Shown here one piece after another: positions 35,766 through 48,464 of a DNA stretch of 64,000 bases. Source of the DNA: Siphonodentalium dalli. Lineage: Eukaryota; Mollusca; Scaphopoda; Gadilida; Siphonodentaliidae. Position 1 is the first letter of the stretch. Each line of letters opens with the position of its first letter. The position numbers and the translations under genes are program-made. Under the pieces are notes generated by a model. That model was not told where the DNA came from. It searched no databases and saw only the letters and a list, made by a program, of their open reading frames with translations. The DNA is taken from the NCBI GenBank assembly GCA_032622095.1, contig CP136064.1:174042310-174106309 (forward strand), read 5' to 3'.

Positions 35766-36425
35766 TCGGCCAAAACAAAAATTCAATCCATTAGCATAGA
35801 CCACAGGCTGATCATCATGAAATTTTTCATTTCGGTTAATATTGACATTCTAAGTTTTAAGTCAAACTCATTGCAAAAACAGTCAAAAAGACTTGCAGGA
35901 AGAAAACAATTTGAGTTGCGGAAAATATTGGTTGTTGGTCCCATCGACTACCCAAACCCAACGGCATATGGACCCCCCCCCCCCCCTCTGAAGGGTACAC
36001 ATGTTTTGAAGATATGCTGAAGGGTGCACATGATTTGTTATCGACCCTAACGCAGTTTCTTCAACGGTGTTCCTGAAAGTCTGGCGCCCACCATCAGTTT
36101 GTTTTCAGTTCATTTAAATTTTCATTGGAACGTAAACAATTATTCTCTAACAGAAATCATGACAGAAGCGAAAAGTAAACGTCATTTAGAACGAGATTTC
36201 AAAACCTGTGTACCCTTCAGCACATTTCAAAGCATGTGTACCCTTCAACACTTTTTATGAGAGTGACTTCTTCAGCTATATTTTGACATGGCTCATTTGA
36301 AGTTAATCACTGTTTACGAAATATATGTCGAAATAAACATTAATTCTTCTGAGCAGACTCTAAATACCACGAAAAGTTTTACATAAGTTATCGAGAATTA
36401 GCAGCGGTTTAAATTGTTCAATAAC
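35766..36425. other. intergenic, nothing recognised
   Basis: A C-run at 35971-35985 is followed by two short repeats of GAAGGGT(A/G)CACATG, with further GTACCCTTCA copies downstream (about 36210-36250). No gene is seen. Confidence 0.4.
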
Positions 36426-36429
36426 GAGA

Positions 36430-36545
36430 CACTAATTAGCGCTCTTTATTTCAACCACAATCGAAAATCCCACAAAAGCAGCCATCAGTTTTACTTTGAA
36501 GACGAGTGAAAACGCTCCTAATTTTTTTGAGAACGCTCTTTATTC
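36430..36545. repeat. GCTCTTTA motif cluster (three copies)
   Basis: AGCGCTCTTTATT (36438-36450), a degenerate AACGCTCCTAATT (36511-36523) and GAACGCTCTTTATT (36531-36544) lie in one 115 bp stretch. Confidence 0.55.
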
Positions 36546-37670
36546 AGAAGTTCGGATATGTGTTGCGCGAATTCTTTTTGAAATATTTACACAATAGCAA
36601 CGGAAAAAAGTGTTCGGATTATGGGCGGTATTAGAATCGACGAACACATTTTTCGTTGCTATTATGCCAATATTTTAGATTAAAAGAAAATGCAGGACCT
36701 ACGCTTTTGACTGAAAATAGTATACAGTCTAATCACCCCACGATATCACCGATTATTCTTGTTCAAATAGTCATTAAATGGCGAAAAAGTTACTTTGTCT
36801 GCAATTTGGTTTTTTCCCCTACCGAACGTAATCAAGTTACAATGCGCATGTCACACCAACAGAGAGAAAGAGAGACTTCCGGAAAAGTGTTCATCTATAC
36901 TAGCGATGCGATTTTTGGATGTGGATTGTAAATCTCCACAGCTCATGTACTAGTTTACCTCATCAGTCAGGGGGTCGGGGGGGGGGGGGGGGGGATGTTC
37001 CGGGACACGAAAGTGGGTGGGTGTGTGGGTCATCACCAGCTCAAAAATAAGTTTTTTTCCGCAATCTGAAATGTTTTTCCTCATGCTTTAAAAATATATA
37101 TAACCAAGTTTGACCCAGAAATGGTAATACACATTGTATACCTAAGTATATATACTATATATAGTGTTCTACATGAGTGGGTTATCATTTCAGAACCCAT
37201 ACTGAACCACTCTGATGGATGCATAGAATTCATCACTGTTCCAGATTGTGACCCGAAAACATTTTGTCATTCAAGATTTCACCAGTGACTCTGAGTGACT
37301 TACAAATTGCTTGACCAGTTCTAACAAGATGAATTTAATCAAACATAACAACTGAAGATAATGAAATAACTATCAATTAAACATAATAAATCAATACTAA
37401 TTTTGCACTACCTGCTGCGAATTATAAAAAGCTTTTTGCAAAAATAAAATTTGATACTAGATACATCATATTAGGTAGTCAATATAAAAACTGGAAACTA
37501 AAAAATATTGCCTGCCGCTGCCTGGCATATGAATAACAGACTATACATGTATTGGGTGTCCTACTGCATCTTTATTTATGATGTTCCTCATAAGAACGAC
37601 CATCAATTTCGTAATGATTCTGTGCGAATTTTGAATCCGATACCGAACAAGAGCTACGCTGGGCGTGCAA
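36546..37670. other. intergenic with a G-homopolymer repeat
   Basis: A run of about 20 G (36977-36995) followed by GGGTGGGTGTGTGGGTCA resembles the block at 19820-19940, so it is probably a degraded family C relative. Nothing else is recognised. Confidence 0.4.
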
Positions 37671-38112
37671 TATACGCCCTCTCTTGGGTCGGCGGAAACT
37701 GGTAAAAAAGGGGCATAACTCTGGTAAAAATTGGCGGGCGGAACTCAAATTCGAACTTGACCTGTGTTTTGGTGGGAGAAAGTAATATACCAAATTATCA
37801 TTGAATCCGATAAGCTCTAGTAAAGTTATCATCCGGACAACAAATTTCAGGGATTTTCTAAGTCAAATTACGTCAAATAAGGGGCATAACTCCGGTGAAA
37901 ATTGGCGGACGGAACCCAAATTCGAACTTGAACTTACTTTTCGGCTAATAAACCCACATACCGAAATTTTATTAAATTTGGTTCACTCTAACTAAAGTTA
38001 TCATCCGGACAACAGGTTAACGGACGGACGCCCGCCCGGACGCCCGCCCGCCCGGACGCCCGGACGGACGGACCAATACTATAATACGGCATTTTTTTCA
38101 AAAGGGCGTATA
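37671..38112. mobile_element. short DNA element, family A (orientation 2)
   Basis: Ends TATACGCCCTCT and AAAGGGCGTATA are inverted. Two tandem units carry GGGGCATAACTC, AACTCAAATTCGAACTTGAC and AAAGTTATCATCCGGACAAC, the complement of the 7165-7944 element. The right side has a (CGGACGCC)n-like GC-rich stretch at 38020-38075. No coding content. Confidence 0.65.
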
Positions 38113-38156
38113 ATAATGAAAAGTGAATAATAACGTGTTTACTGTGTGTCATCTCT

Positions 38157-38203
38157 ATGATAATGGTGATAATGGTGATAATGGTGATAATGGTGATAAT
38201 GGT
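38157..38203. repeat. microsatellite, 9 bp unit GATAATGGT
   Basis: About five perfect copies in tandem. Confidence 0.9.
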
Positions 38204-38287
38204 TACATGTGTGTCGAATAAGTGTTGAAAATGTCAATGAGACAACCTTGAAATTGCGACGAGAAAGTGACTTAGAAGACACACAAT

Positions 38288-39413
38288 CAGGGATGTGGCT
38301 AGAGGGTCTCCGCTGGGGGGGGGGGTGTCCACCTTGGGAATTTCCAACTGCACCCCCCCCCCCCTTGAGTCGGAATCACACCAACACAACTTTTTGCATA
38401 ATTCCATTTGCACCCCCTCCCTTGAGTCGGAATCGCACCAACACAATTTATTGCATAATTCCATTTGCACCCCCCCCCCCTTGTACCTCTTGCTCAGGCC
38501 TAATTTCCTATATATTCATAAGCCATGCTTCTATTTTCCCAATATGAGAACATTAAGATATTTTAACCTGAAAATTGCCCCAAAAAAACAACTAGTGATC
38601 TAATTCCAGACAAATGCACACAGCTACCGACAACAGACCAGGAAACACCGAGCCGACCATGGTTGTAATGGCCCGGTGTGAGAAAATTTTGAAAACTATA
38701 TACAAGAAAATCGCAAATCCTAGCATCTATAGACTGGCCTCAACTGAAGCTTTCCTAGTGTTTGAAATTTCAAACCTCATGCTCCCCCTCAGGTTGGAAA
38801 ATTCTTCAACTGATGACCATTTATGTCTACAAGTTTGACCAAATGTAGTAAAATATTGTTTTGCTAAACTAATTAGCAGTTTTGTATTGGCACACCGGGC
38901 CGACCATGGTTCGGCCCGGTGTGCGAAAATTTTGAAATCTGAACAAGAAAATCGCAAAATCCTAACATCTAGACTAGCCTCAAGCCTTCCTACTGTTGGA
39001 AATTTCAAACCCTACACCCCCACTTAGGTTGGAAAATTTCCAACTGATGACAATTCCAATGACAATGTTGACCAATTGTATGACAATATTGTTTTCTTAA
39101 ATTAACTAGAAGTTTTTTGACTGGCCACGGGGGAGGGACCAGGACACAAGCTTTCCAAGTGTTGGAAATTTCCAACTGATGTCCATTTCTGTCAAAAATT
39201 TTGACCAAAAATAGGAACATATGCAAATATTGGTCGAAAAACAATAAATTTCCACCAATAAATTGTTTTATAATCAAACTACAAGAACATTTTCAACCTA
39301 TTGTTGGTGTAAAATTTCGTTGTGGCAGGTATGAAATTTCCAACTATTGAAAATATAGCTCTCTGCTGGGGGTGAGACACCCCCCCACACCCCCCCCTCT
39401 AGCTACATCCCTG
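38288..39413. mobile_element. hAT-type non-autonomous element with intact 8 bp target duplication
   Basis: The ends are CAGGGATGTGGCTAGAGG (38288) and CCTCTAGCTACATCCCTG (ending 39413), inverted with one mismatch. They are flanked on both sides by CACACAAT (38280-38287 and 39414-39421). An 8 bp duplication and CAGGG ends are hAT features. The interior has 57-59 bp tandem units (TTGAGTCGGAATC at 38365, 38422) and about two copies of a roughly 230 bp unit with GGGCCGACCATGGTT. No transposase is present. Intact duplications suggest fairly recent insertion. Confidence 0.85.
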
Positions 39414-39421
39414 CACACAAT

Positions 39422-42400
39422 CTTCCAGAAACAGTTTCAGAAATTAGAATATTTTTTCAAATAAAATATAACGTTGCATTAATTCCCTATCTTCAGATAC
39501 CCCTTGCGTTTTCTACCAATACTATTGCTCTTTATGGGTGGCACTGTGTGAGTATGATTGCACTTGGAACCTTCATAGGAATGACTTCAGCGCGATGTTT
39601 GATATCTCTGATAAGACAAGAGAATATGTTCGGTTCTCACAATTAGATCAACGGATTCCTGGGTGCCCTTCGCTCTTCATCGATCTGATCGAGGGGCGGA
39701 ACTTGCTATCCATTACTGGTATACCGATCGCCCTAATTCGGAATCAGCCTTGATCTGATATCAGTGCGATGTCAAATTGGTGCTATAGTATATTCTATGT
39801 CCCATTTATTTTTTGTGAGAAACTTGATTTGAAATATTTACTACCCGGTTTTCATATACATGTTCCTTATTATTGTCGTATGTGGTTTTTATTTGACCCG
39901 TGCATGCATGCAACATTCACGGTGGGGAATCACGTGGTTTCGAGTTGATGAGAATCACACATTCAAAATGGCCGAGGTGATCTAAAACGCAACTAAAAGC
40001 AAAGAAAAAGGTAATAAACTAAGATATGACATATTTTTTTTGACAGCTACGAGCAGATGCTATACTATTTTTCAAGCAAGCTGACACCTCATTTATGTCC
40101 AAACCCACATTTGATTGCTCTAACAATCTGACCAAAGTTGTCAGTCGAAGGATTCTCCAAGATGTATGGACTGTCGTATTCCACGCACATCCGACTGGCA
40201 ACTTTGGTCAGAATGTTATAGAAAAAGTATTTCCGAACAAAAAGGTATCAACTTGTTTAAAAAATAGACTATAGCATATGCTCGTAACAGTCGAAATGCT
40301 ATGTTTTGAGTCAGTTCGTCATATAATTTTTTTTTTGGGGTGCTTTTGCACTAGGCTCGGCAATTTTGTATGCGTGGTACTCACCAACCTCGAAACCACG
40401 TGATTCCCCATCGTGACATTGGTATCGAAAAAATATCAGTTTGAATATTCTGCTTGTTATTAACTGAAACGTGTTTGGAGATACATTTTCTGAAGTTATA
40501 GGTTTTCTCGTCAATGCTATCATAATTCTTGAGTATCTCAATCATCTAAAAGTAAAAAATTCCCACATCTCGCAATTTTCGGTGTTATTTTAACCCAAGA
40601 ATTATCATAGAAATAAGATTTTTGACAGCTACTACAGGAGTAAAAATGCACTATTTCCAACCAGTCACTTCATTGGCGCTCCGCCAAATTCGGTTTTCAT
40701 TGCTATATGTAGCCTATTGAAGATTGGAGATACGTACAACATAACAGCACTGAAACTTATTTGATCACATGGTTCAAAATAATTCAATTCACTATAATAG
40801 TCCGACTGTTCTCTCTTATCATTTTCTACTTCACCCACTTGACTATATCCATATACTATACACTTTTATCGTCCCCTGCGACCATCATTACATTGTTACT
40901 ACTACACACTATCTCTCCATCTCTCTTCATCCATACTTCACCACGCCAACGCCCAACACCATCATCATATTTGTATTTGTATAAATGTGTATGTAAATAT
41001 AACTCTCCCATGAGTTAAAGATTTAAAAAAACAAAAAGCCTCTCATTCAAATTTGGTATACTTATAATTTATGTTAGACATAGTGGTGATTTTCGGACAT
41101 GAAATCCCTCTCCGAATCGGATGTATCAGTTTCCCGTCAAAACGGACTATAAACGAACTCTATATCACTCAGAATTCATGTCGACAGTGGAATTGGGACA
41201 TCACTGTATGCAGTGCATGGGTAACGCTATGTATCGGTACAATAACATTTTGAAATTTCAGACTGAATACTAGATTAAGACTGCTCAGTTTGCTATATGT
41301 TGAATATTTAGTGCTAACTATCTGCATGGTTGAATATTTCTTGAGTTCGGTCAGATTTTAGATTCACTATAAATTTTACACTCTGCATGTACGACACTTA
41401 TGAGTTCTTTGTAATTTTGTAATTTTCGTGCATGAGGTATCATTTTGAATATTTCAATCCAATCCGATCCAATTGGGTTATTTTGTCTGGTTCATGGGAG
41501 GCATGATGGGAGCTATTTGTACAGTTATAACAGCACAATCCATTGAACACACAATGACCTGGATTATATAATTTTATCGGTAACAAATCGAGTAAGAAAT
41601 GCAATAATGGTGTTCGAATCTCCAATGAACAAACTATCTAAGATGGCGCTCAACGCTTTCTCCAACACGAACATAATATGATAATTTGCATATATGGAAA
41701 CGACATATCTACCTTCGCGTGTGTGCAGCTAGCTTAAGAAAAGTGAAGGATGGATATATATAAACTATAAATCAAGATCTGCATGGCTCTAGAAATGGCG
41801 ACCAAAATGGCCGAATCCACGAAAAAGCTTAAATATTCGACTGAGTTTCAATTTGTGTACGGACTATATAACTTTCCAGCCACCATATACACGTTGATGC
41901 AAATATAATTCACTCATAACCATCAGAAGAAATACTAATTTCTGTGACAAAATAAAACACATCTATCATTTAGGTTCATATGCTCTAAAGGAGACACTCG
42001 AACTATGTTATACCTCTTGGTCACGAGGAAAAGGACTGCACGGTCGCATGGAAATTACTTATAATCTATACGTATCCGCCCAAGACCGTTTTTCGTGTTC
42101 TCCAATTGTGTTCTCGGCTTATTTGTTCGTGACGACGATATTAAAAATAAATCGGATATAAACTATATGGGGCTCAAAGGGATAGCCTATGAGAAGCATC
42201 CCAATCTATCTATCATTCCGATCTGAATATTGCCGTTTCGAAATAAGAAATTAAAATTCTTCACGTATTCTGGAGCAATGTGCCTCTCATAAGGGCGAAT
42301 GTCTTCAGCATTCAATCAGAGATCTATACTAGTATCTAAAATGATTGCACGGAAATCACAATACGAGGTATTGACATATCATAGAATATCGCCAATTACC

Positions 42401-43249
42401 GAGGCTATATATTCGAAGAGTTAACAAACGCTTACACCATCCAGGATAGTATCAAAGTGATCCATTGTCTTCATCCACAATGCAATGCCAGAACAGCTAT
42501 TTGGTTTTCGAATGTCCGAAGTTACCCGCGTCGAGCATCGATCGATTTGAAGCCACTTACTGGATACAATTACCTCTTCACACTACACAACACGATATTT
42601 AATTATCACTTGCAAAGACCAATGATAGCACACAATAAAGCAGTGAAAATGTTTTTATGCAGAAAATTGATTTTCTGCATTGACATCTTGATTAATTGTT
42701 TCGTCCCGTTTCACTTTAATTTCATGACAGTTTGTTATTCTGTCGGCATTTAAGATTGATTGTTCCCCGGCGTAAATCCGGCGCATAAGACTTCCCCTGC
42801 TTTCACTTGAGGCTGGGAGATACAATGCCAACAAATGGAAGATATATGTTCAGGTAACATCAAGGTGTGCTAAAGAACGGTGATCGATTTAATGGCACTT
42901 ACGGCGCTCCATACATTACCAAGAAAACCCGCGCCGCAAATCTGACAATTATCCTATCTATACTAGATATTAACGCTGGAGTTGGCAGTTCCAGCTCGTT
43001 GCAAAAAGTCAATCCATGAATGGACAAAATGATTAAAACCATTCTGTTCCAATTATATCCGGTTTAAAGGTACCACTGATGTTTCAGAGACAATCAAACT
43101 CCAATATGTTTGTATATATGCAACAATATGAGCCTCATGAAATATCAATATTGATATTTGCTGAAAACTAAAACAAAATCCGTGTTGACCCAAATACGAT
43201 CATGAAACATGATCATAACGGGAGCTGCGCTGGTGCAGCATTAAAGATC
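39422..43249. other. intergenic, nothing recognised
   Basis: Only short unassigned frames. A sentence of type ATGGCGACCAAAATGGCCGA (41796) resembles 4565-4585 and 48365-48385 but is too short to define an element. Confidence 0.4.
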
Positions 43250-43415
43250 CTGTGCAAGTGCATGCTCTTATATATGCGAGTCAGCCTAGCACATATAAGG
43301 GAGTGTACTGGCTTACACTGTCAAGGTAAATATTGTTAGGCCAGTGTATGCTCTCATATATGCGAGGCTCCCTGTGGGAGACTAGCATATATGAGAGAAT
43401 GCATAGGTACAGGGT
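43250..43415. repeat. two hairpin modules in tandem
   Basis: The first palindrome (arm GTGCATGCTCTTATATATGC) and the second (arm CAGTGTATGCTCTCATATAT, loop GCTCCCTGTGGGAGA) are joined by GGCTTACACTGTCAAGGTAA-ATATTGTTAGGCC. This is the inverted form of the linker at 34140-34172. TTAA ends were not found. Confidence 0.65.
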
Positions 43416-43431
43416 TTTTGCAAAATTTCAG

Positions 43432-43520
43432 GAAGCTCCAGTCATGGAAGTATTAAGTACAGGGCCGGAACCTCGTCGTTATATTTGCTCGAAAATTGCG
43501 ACAAGAACTCTCACATCAGA
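43432..43520 (+). CDS. possible internal exon of an unknown gene
   Basis: Acceptor-like GCAAAATTTCAG and a consensus donor GTGAGT enclose 89 nt with the open frame EAPVMEVLSTGPEPRRYICS. Good splice signals alone occur by chance at this scale. No partner exon or homology is recognised. Confidence 0.15.
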
Positions 43521-46500
43521 GTGAGTATTCATCGTTTTATTCACCTATATAAATAACTCAACAACAAAAAAAAATATAGCGAATGGGATATGTATCAATT
43601 TTTGCTAACTCACTATGAACCCCACCCTCATACTAATATGATCGTTGAGAAGATATACATGTTCTAGTGACTTCGGTCACCATTTTTCGAGTTTGTGAAT
43701 TTGAACTCCAGAATTTCCTAAAAACAAACCTGTCCAATATTCGGAGTATCCGATATGAGCTGTTTGAGTCTAATAGCCTTGCTGATGTCTTTGAAATTGC
43801 CAGTCGTGACATATTGTGGTCATTTTAGAGCAATTATGATGTACGTCGCAAGCTCTCCGAGATAAGAATATAACTTTGTCACACACCATGCACGCTATTA
43901 ACAGATTTAGACAAGAAACCATGTACACTGCTGCAACATGTTCTGTATTCTTCTGCGATGGAACGTCATGTACTGAGTATGTTTCTAATGATCGCTATAC
44001 TAATGATAGCTGGAATGCTCCGTGGCGGCTATTGGGCGTCTTCAAATCATCTTTAAATGCTATCAATCGTTCTTTCAGTGCTATCGAACGTTCTTCGAAT
44101 GGTATTTTGGGTTACCTTTCGACCCCATAATTCGAATAAGCCCATGCTTGGTCGGGAAATATAAACTCATTCTGCTATTTCTCAATGTATGCCCATGCTA
44201 AAGTTATTTTCAACGCGAGTTGTAAGACAAAACAAAAGCACACTATTTAAGGATTTATATGATGGGTTAATTGTACTAACATGGCCATCAGTTCGAAAAT
44301 GTTCAACCAAATGGAGTGTCAGAGGAAAGTTCCAACAGTGGGAAATTTTATGTATGACATATAGGAGAATAGAGTGTCTGGGCAGACATATTATTTCTAA
44401 TTAAGCATAAGTATCGATGGTCGCACTACGGACATGTCGCTTGTCTCTACCACCGGATTATTGTTTGCATGTTCTGCTACAAGTTGGGCCGATATCTCAA
44501 AACGTGTAGCTTTGGCGTCGTAAAATCACATGACTTTTCCCGCCAAGTGCAGATCCATAGTGTCATAGAAAATACATAGTTAAAAGTTACACGTAAGTGT
44601 GGCTGATCCTGAATATTATACGATTCATTTGAAATGTTGTTCTACGAAAATACTCAAGTTTGCTTCTGGTTACGCATTAACTGATGCTTGCAATATCAGA
44701 GAACCGTGGTGGGGGAGGGTGGCTCTTTGTGGGAAGTCGACAGCTTCTGGTATCTTATCATTGCTATCACGATTCCATCTCTCGACAGCATTGTCAACAC
44801 TATTTACTCCTCAGTAATTATTTGTCATATAATCAGCGATAAATCTCCATTGACTTGTTGGCTCGCGTATGATAGATCTGTCATGAGCAGAATCTGCCGC
44901 CGACACTGCGCACATCCCCGTCGATGTCAATGCTCCATTAATGACCGCGGTCGCCAAGAGAAAGTAAAGAAGACCATATGTCCGTGATAACAATTAACTT
45001 TTTCAAGGAGCGCCTAACTGCACACGCCGATGACATATTGTTATCAATATTACACGTTCTGATGGAGTCCGGAGATATAATTCCATAACTGCCCCATTAA
45101 CGATGGTTCTGATTGTGATCTTTGTACTTATCTTGTTGCGTATTTTCAAATTAAAGGAAGCACAATAAAGTCTTATTGGCGAGACGATACCATTGTAGGT
45201 TACATCTAGCCGGCCTCATCTTTACAATGCTTAATTCTTAGAACACCCATTGAATTTGGTGGTGAATAATTATGCACGGATGGATCTGGTTTAGAAAAAA
45301 ATCTGTTTTGACAAGGAAAATGTCATAGATAAGATAGAGCCAGATGTCTTAAATTTTCTTGACTAAAAATTCGTGGTATATTCTTAAGCCTTATTACCTG
45401 CTCCTATGGCCCGAATTGATTTTTCTCTCCCTTTCTCTCTCTCTTGATTTGTGACTCCCCTGTTTGTTGATTGTATAAAGGTGAAAATACCTACACCTCT
45501 TACTATCTGTACACCATGCAGAGCCCCATCTCAACGATACGCATGACATCGCATACCAGTGTTACCATTCGTGATATTCATACAAATTTGATGTTGTATT
45601 AGTTGTATGTTATATGTTGATGTTGTAATAGTGGCGAAGTGTCGACTAATTTGTTAGTTTTATCAAGCGAGAGACACGTTGATAAACCTATATTGATTCA
45701 GCAAAGTCTCATAAGAGTGCGAACCGATTTTCGCAACAACCAAACAATAGTGAGCAGACCCGACCTCTTTGGGCGGGGGGGGGGGGGGTAATATTGATTG
45801 TTGTGCCAATATATATATGGTAATGGGAATGTGTATTGAAAAAAATTCTTGCATAATATTGAACGATATTCGTATCTACAAGCCCAACTGGATCGACAGG
45901 GCGTGCTCCAATTGGCGAGATTTCTTAGACATGGGGGCGGGGGTGGTACCGATGGGCACGCATATATGGTCTTAGTCATGGGCGTTAAGGAATAATCGCA
46001 CATCTTAAACGTTATTCACAGCTGAGCTTCCCATTTGGGTTGAATTGGCCCGCTGCTACTGGCGATATAATGTTGGCCGGGATGGTGGGGGGGGGGGGGG
46101 GGTGTGGTGTATTGACCAATTCTTGCTAAACGCCAACTGGGTCGACTTGACGTGCTCCTGTTGTTCAACACAGCGATTATCAATTGTGGGTTTTCGTCCT
46201 TCCAGAAGGCTACTAGCTATGTTATGCGTTTGAAGACGTTTTAAAGAGGAACTTGTAGATGATTTATACACCGTTTGGTCTATACATATTGAAATTATAT
46301 GACAACAGTGAAAATTATAATGCGAACATATCGACGTCTTCACAATTTCTGGCCACCAGTTTCGCCGCCAACTTGTTATTGCCCAACCCAAACGGATACT
46401 TTGTACCAATGCTTCCTATATATACCCACCAATCTCAACCAGAATCAGTTCTCGGATCGCCATAACGATAACTTAAGAGAGGTTAGCGATGCTGGTAGAG

Positions 46501-47880
46501 CTTGCCTAACCATATGTAAATATGGGTGGAATTCACGTATAGCAATATCGCACGTTGTAAGTAAGTATATACGTACAGGAATATTCGACATGTTTTCAAA
46601 TTCAATCGCCATTTTAGCCACCATCTTGTAATAGGAAATTGTTTCTTGGAGGGGATGTAAGGTAATTTCTTTGCCTCAGTATTTACTTTGCCTCAGTATT
46701 TCTGATGTGAATAAAAGAAAACCATAGTCAGAAATGGCAACGCCATCTAGATCATATTTTTACGCATATATAAAATATATTGGAGTTTTAATGTAGTGAT
46801 TGTGAAAAATGTCTATATAGGTAATGGCTATGTATATAGTTGATTATATGATGTGTTCACAAAGGGCGCATACGTTCCGATTGGTTGAAAGGTTCATCGC
46901 CAAACATGGAACGGCCATTACATTGATACACCAATGTATTACTGGTTATATCCAAACACCCATTGCCAACAAAATGACAAACGCCTTGACGATTGACATG
47001 TTATTATTTTGACGTGTATCCAGCTCGCGTTCTCTTTTACGACATTAGAATTGTTTTCGGCTGGCATGTATCTTTTCTTTGTTATTTGTTCTAATTTCTA
47101 TCGAAATAGAGGTCTGCAATTGACTGACAGAAGCCAATATACGGCGGCTGACCACTGAATGATTTACAAACAATCTCGAGAGTCATTATGAAATAATTTC
47201 CGATAAGGTTTCATTCACCACCGATTATGGAGACTAATTAATCACAATGTCTTCAAGGTTTCATAAAAGCATCACCTCAGAATTCCGTTCAAACAACTAA
47301 TCCTTCCAATCATTACAACAACTGCGCCTAATCACTGAAAGTTTCTCATTGGCCACACCAGAAAAACCTCAAAATCTACTAATCGGATTAAATACACTCC
47401 GCATACTTCGTAATAAGACCTTTAGTCTATATTCCCATTCTTGGTAATATCTGGAACGTATTCGAGCTCAAACAACATTTAAAATGAAGGTCATGGTTGA
47501 CTGACAAGTAAAAGCATGTGTCATAAGAAAGCGTTAGATGTTTGTACCCTTAGAGATTCATACTGTCCGACGTAACATCACTGTCCAAAGTCACCCCATT
47601 TTACGGTACAGCAATGTTACCTGAACAGTATGTTATGCATTGTATTCCCGAAATAAACTCTTCAAGAGTCGTCCAGCCATTGTTCACACCAAAATATCGA
47701 AAGCAATTACGCTGTCGTAAAACTTACATACTGCAACAATGAGACATCCGCGAAGATACATCGGCGAATACATCCATCCTGCAAAAGTTTAACCCGTACG
47801 GAAATTGCTAGTACCTTTGTAATCACAGCAAGGGTTGCTTCAGCCAACTTGAATTTTAGGTATTGAAGCTTTAATTTAAT
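43521..47880. other. intergenic, nothing recognised
   Basis: G-runs at 45775-45788 and 46088-46102 are both preceded or followed by related text (CCAACTGG-TCGAC, CGTGCTCC), so they may be two copies of one small repeat. No gene found. Confidence 0.4.
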
Positions 47881-47885
47881 GTAAT

Positions 47886-47921
47886 GTAATTAAATTAAAT
47901 TAAATTAAATTAAATTTAATG
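47886..47921. repeat. microsatellite, 5 bp unit TTAAA
   Basis: About six copies in tandem. Confidence 0.85.
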
Positions 47922-48464
47922 CTCAATAGGTACCGGTGGTATTTATTTTTTTATTTTTTTTGGCATTGAACCTCATTCCCCAAAAATTATAATCATAACT
48001 TAAAAAACATTAATTATACACCGGAAATAAAACGTGGAAAGTATACCTTTTTCCATGTTGTCAGCTTTAAGTGTGATAAATATCAAACGAAACACGTTAT
48101 TCAGGATTCATTATTGCACTTATGTGCTTATATATTGACGTAATTTTGTCACATTTGCAGAAACATTGGAACCGAAAACTCTTATAGCTATTTTTAAAAA
48201 TCCGTTTCCCTGTTATACTGCACCCATGCACCCTTCATGCATGTTTTGGCTTATGACATTTTTTTTTTGAATGTGTAACTGTAGTTTCTCTTGCATCTCA
48301 TTATGCAGAATATCTTTACTGGATAGGTGGCATTACTGCGTATTTCGAGAATTTCCATAAAAACTAAGATGGCCGCCAAAATGTCCGCTTTCCTCGCCAT
48401 CAGTATAATCAGCTATAAACGAACAAACGTAAAGTGGGTGGTATTTTATTAGTACAATACGTAT

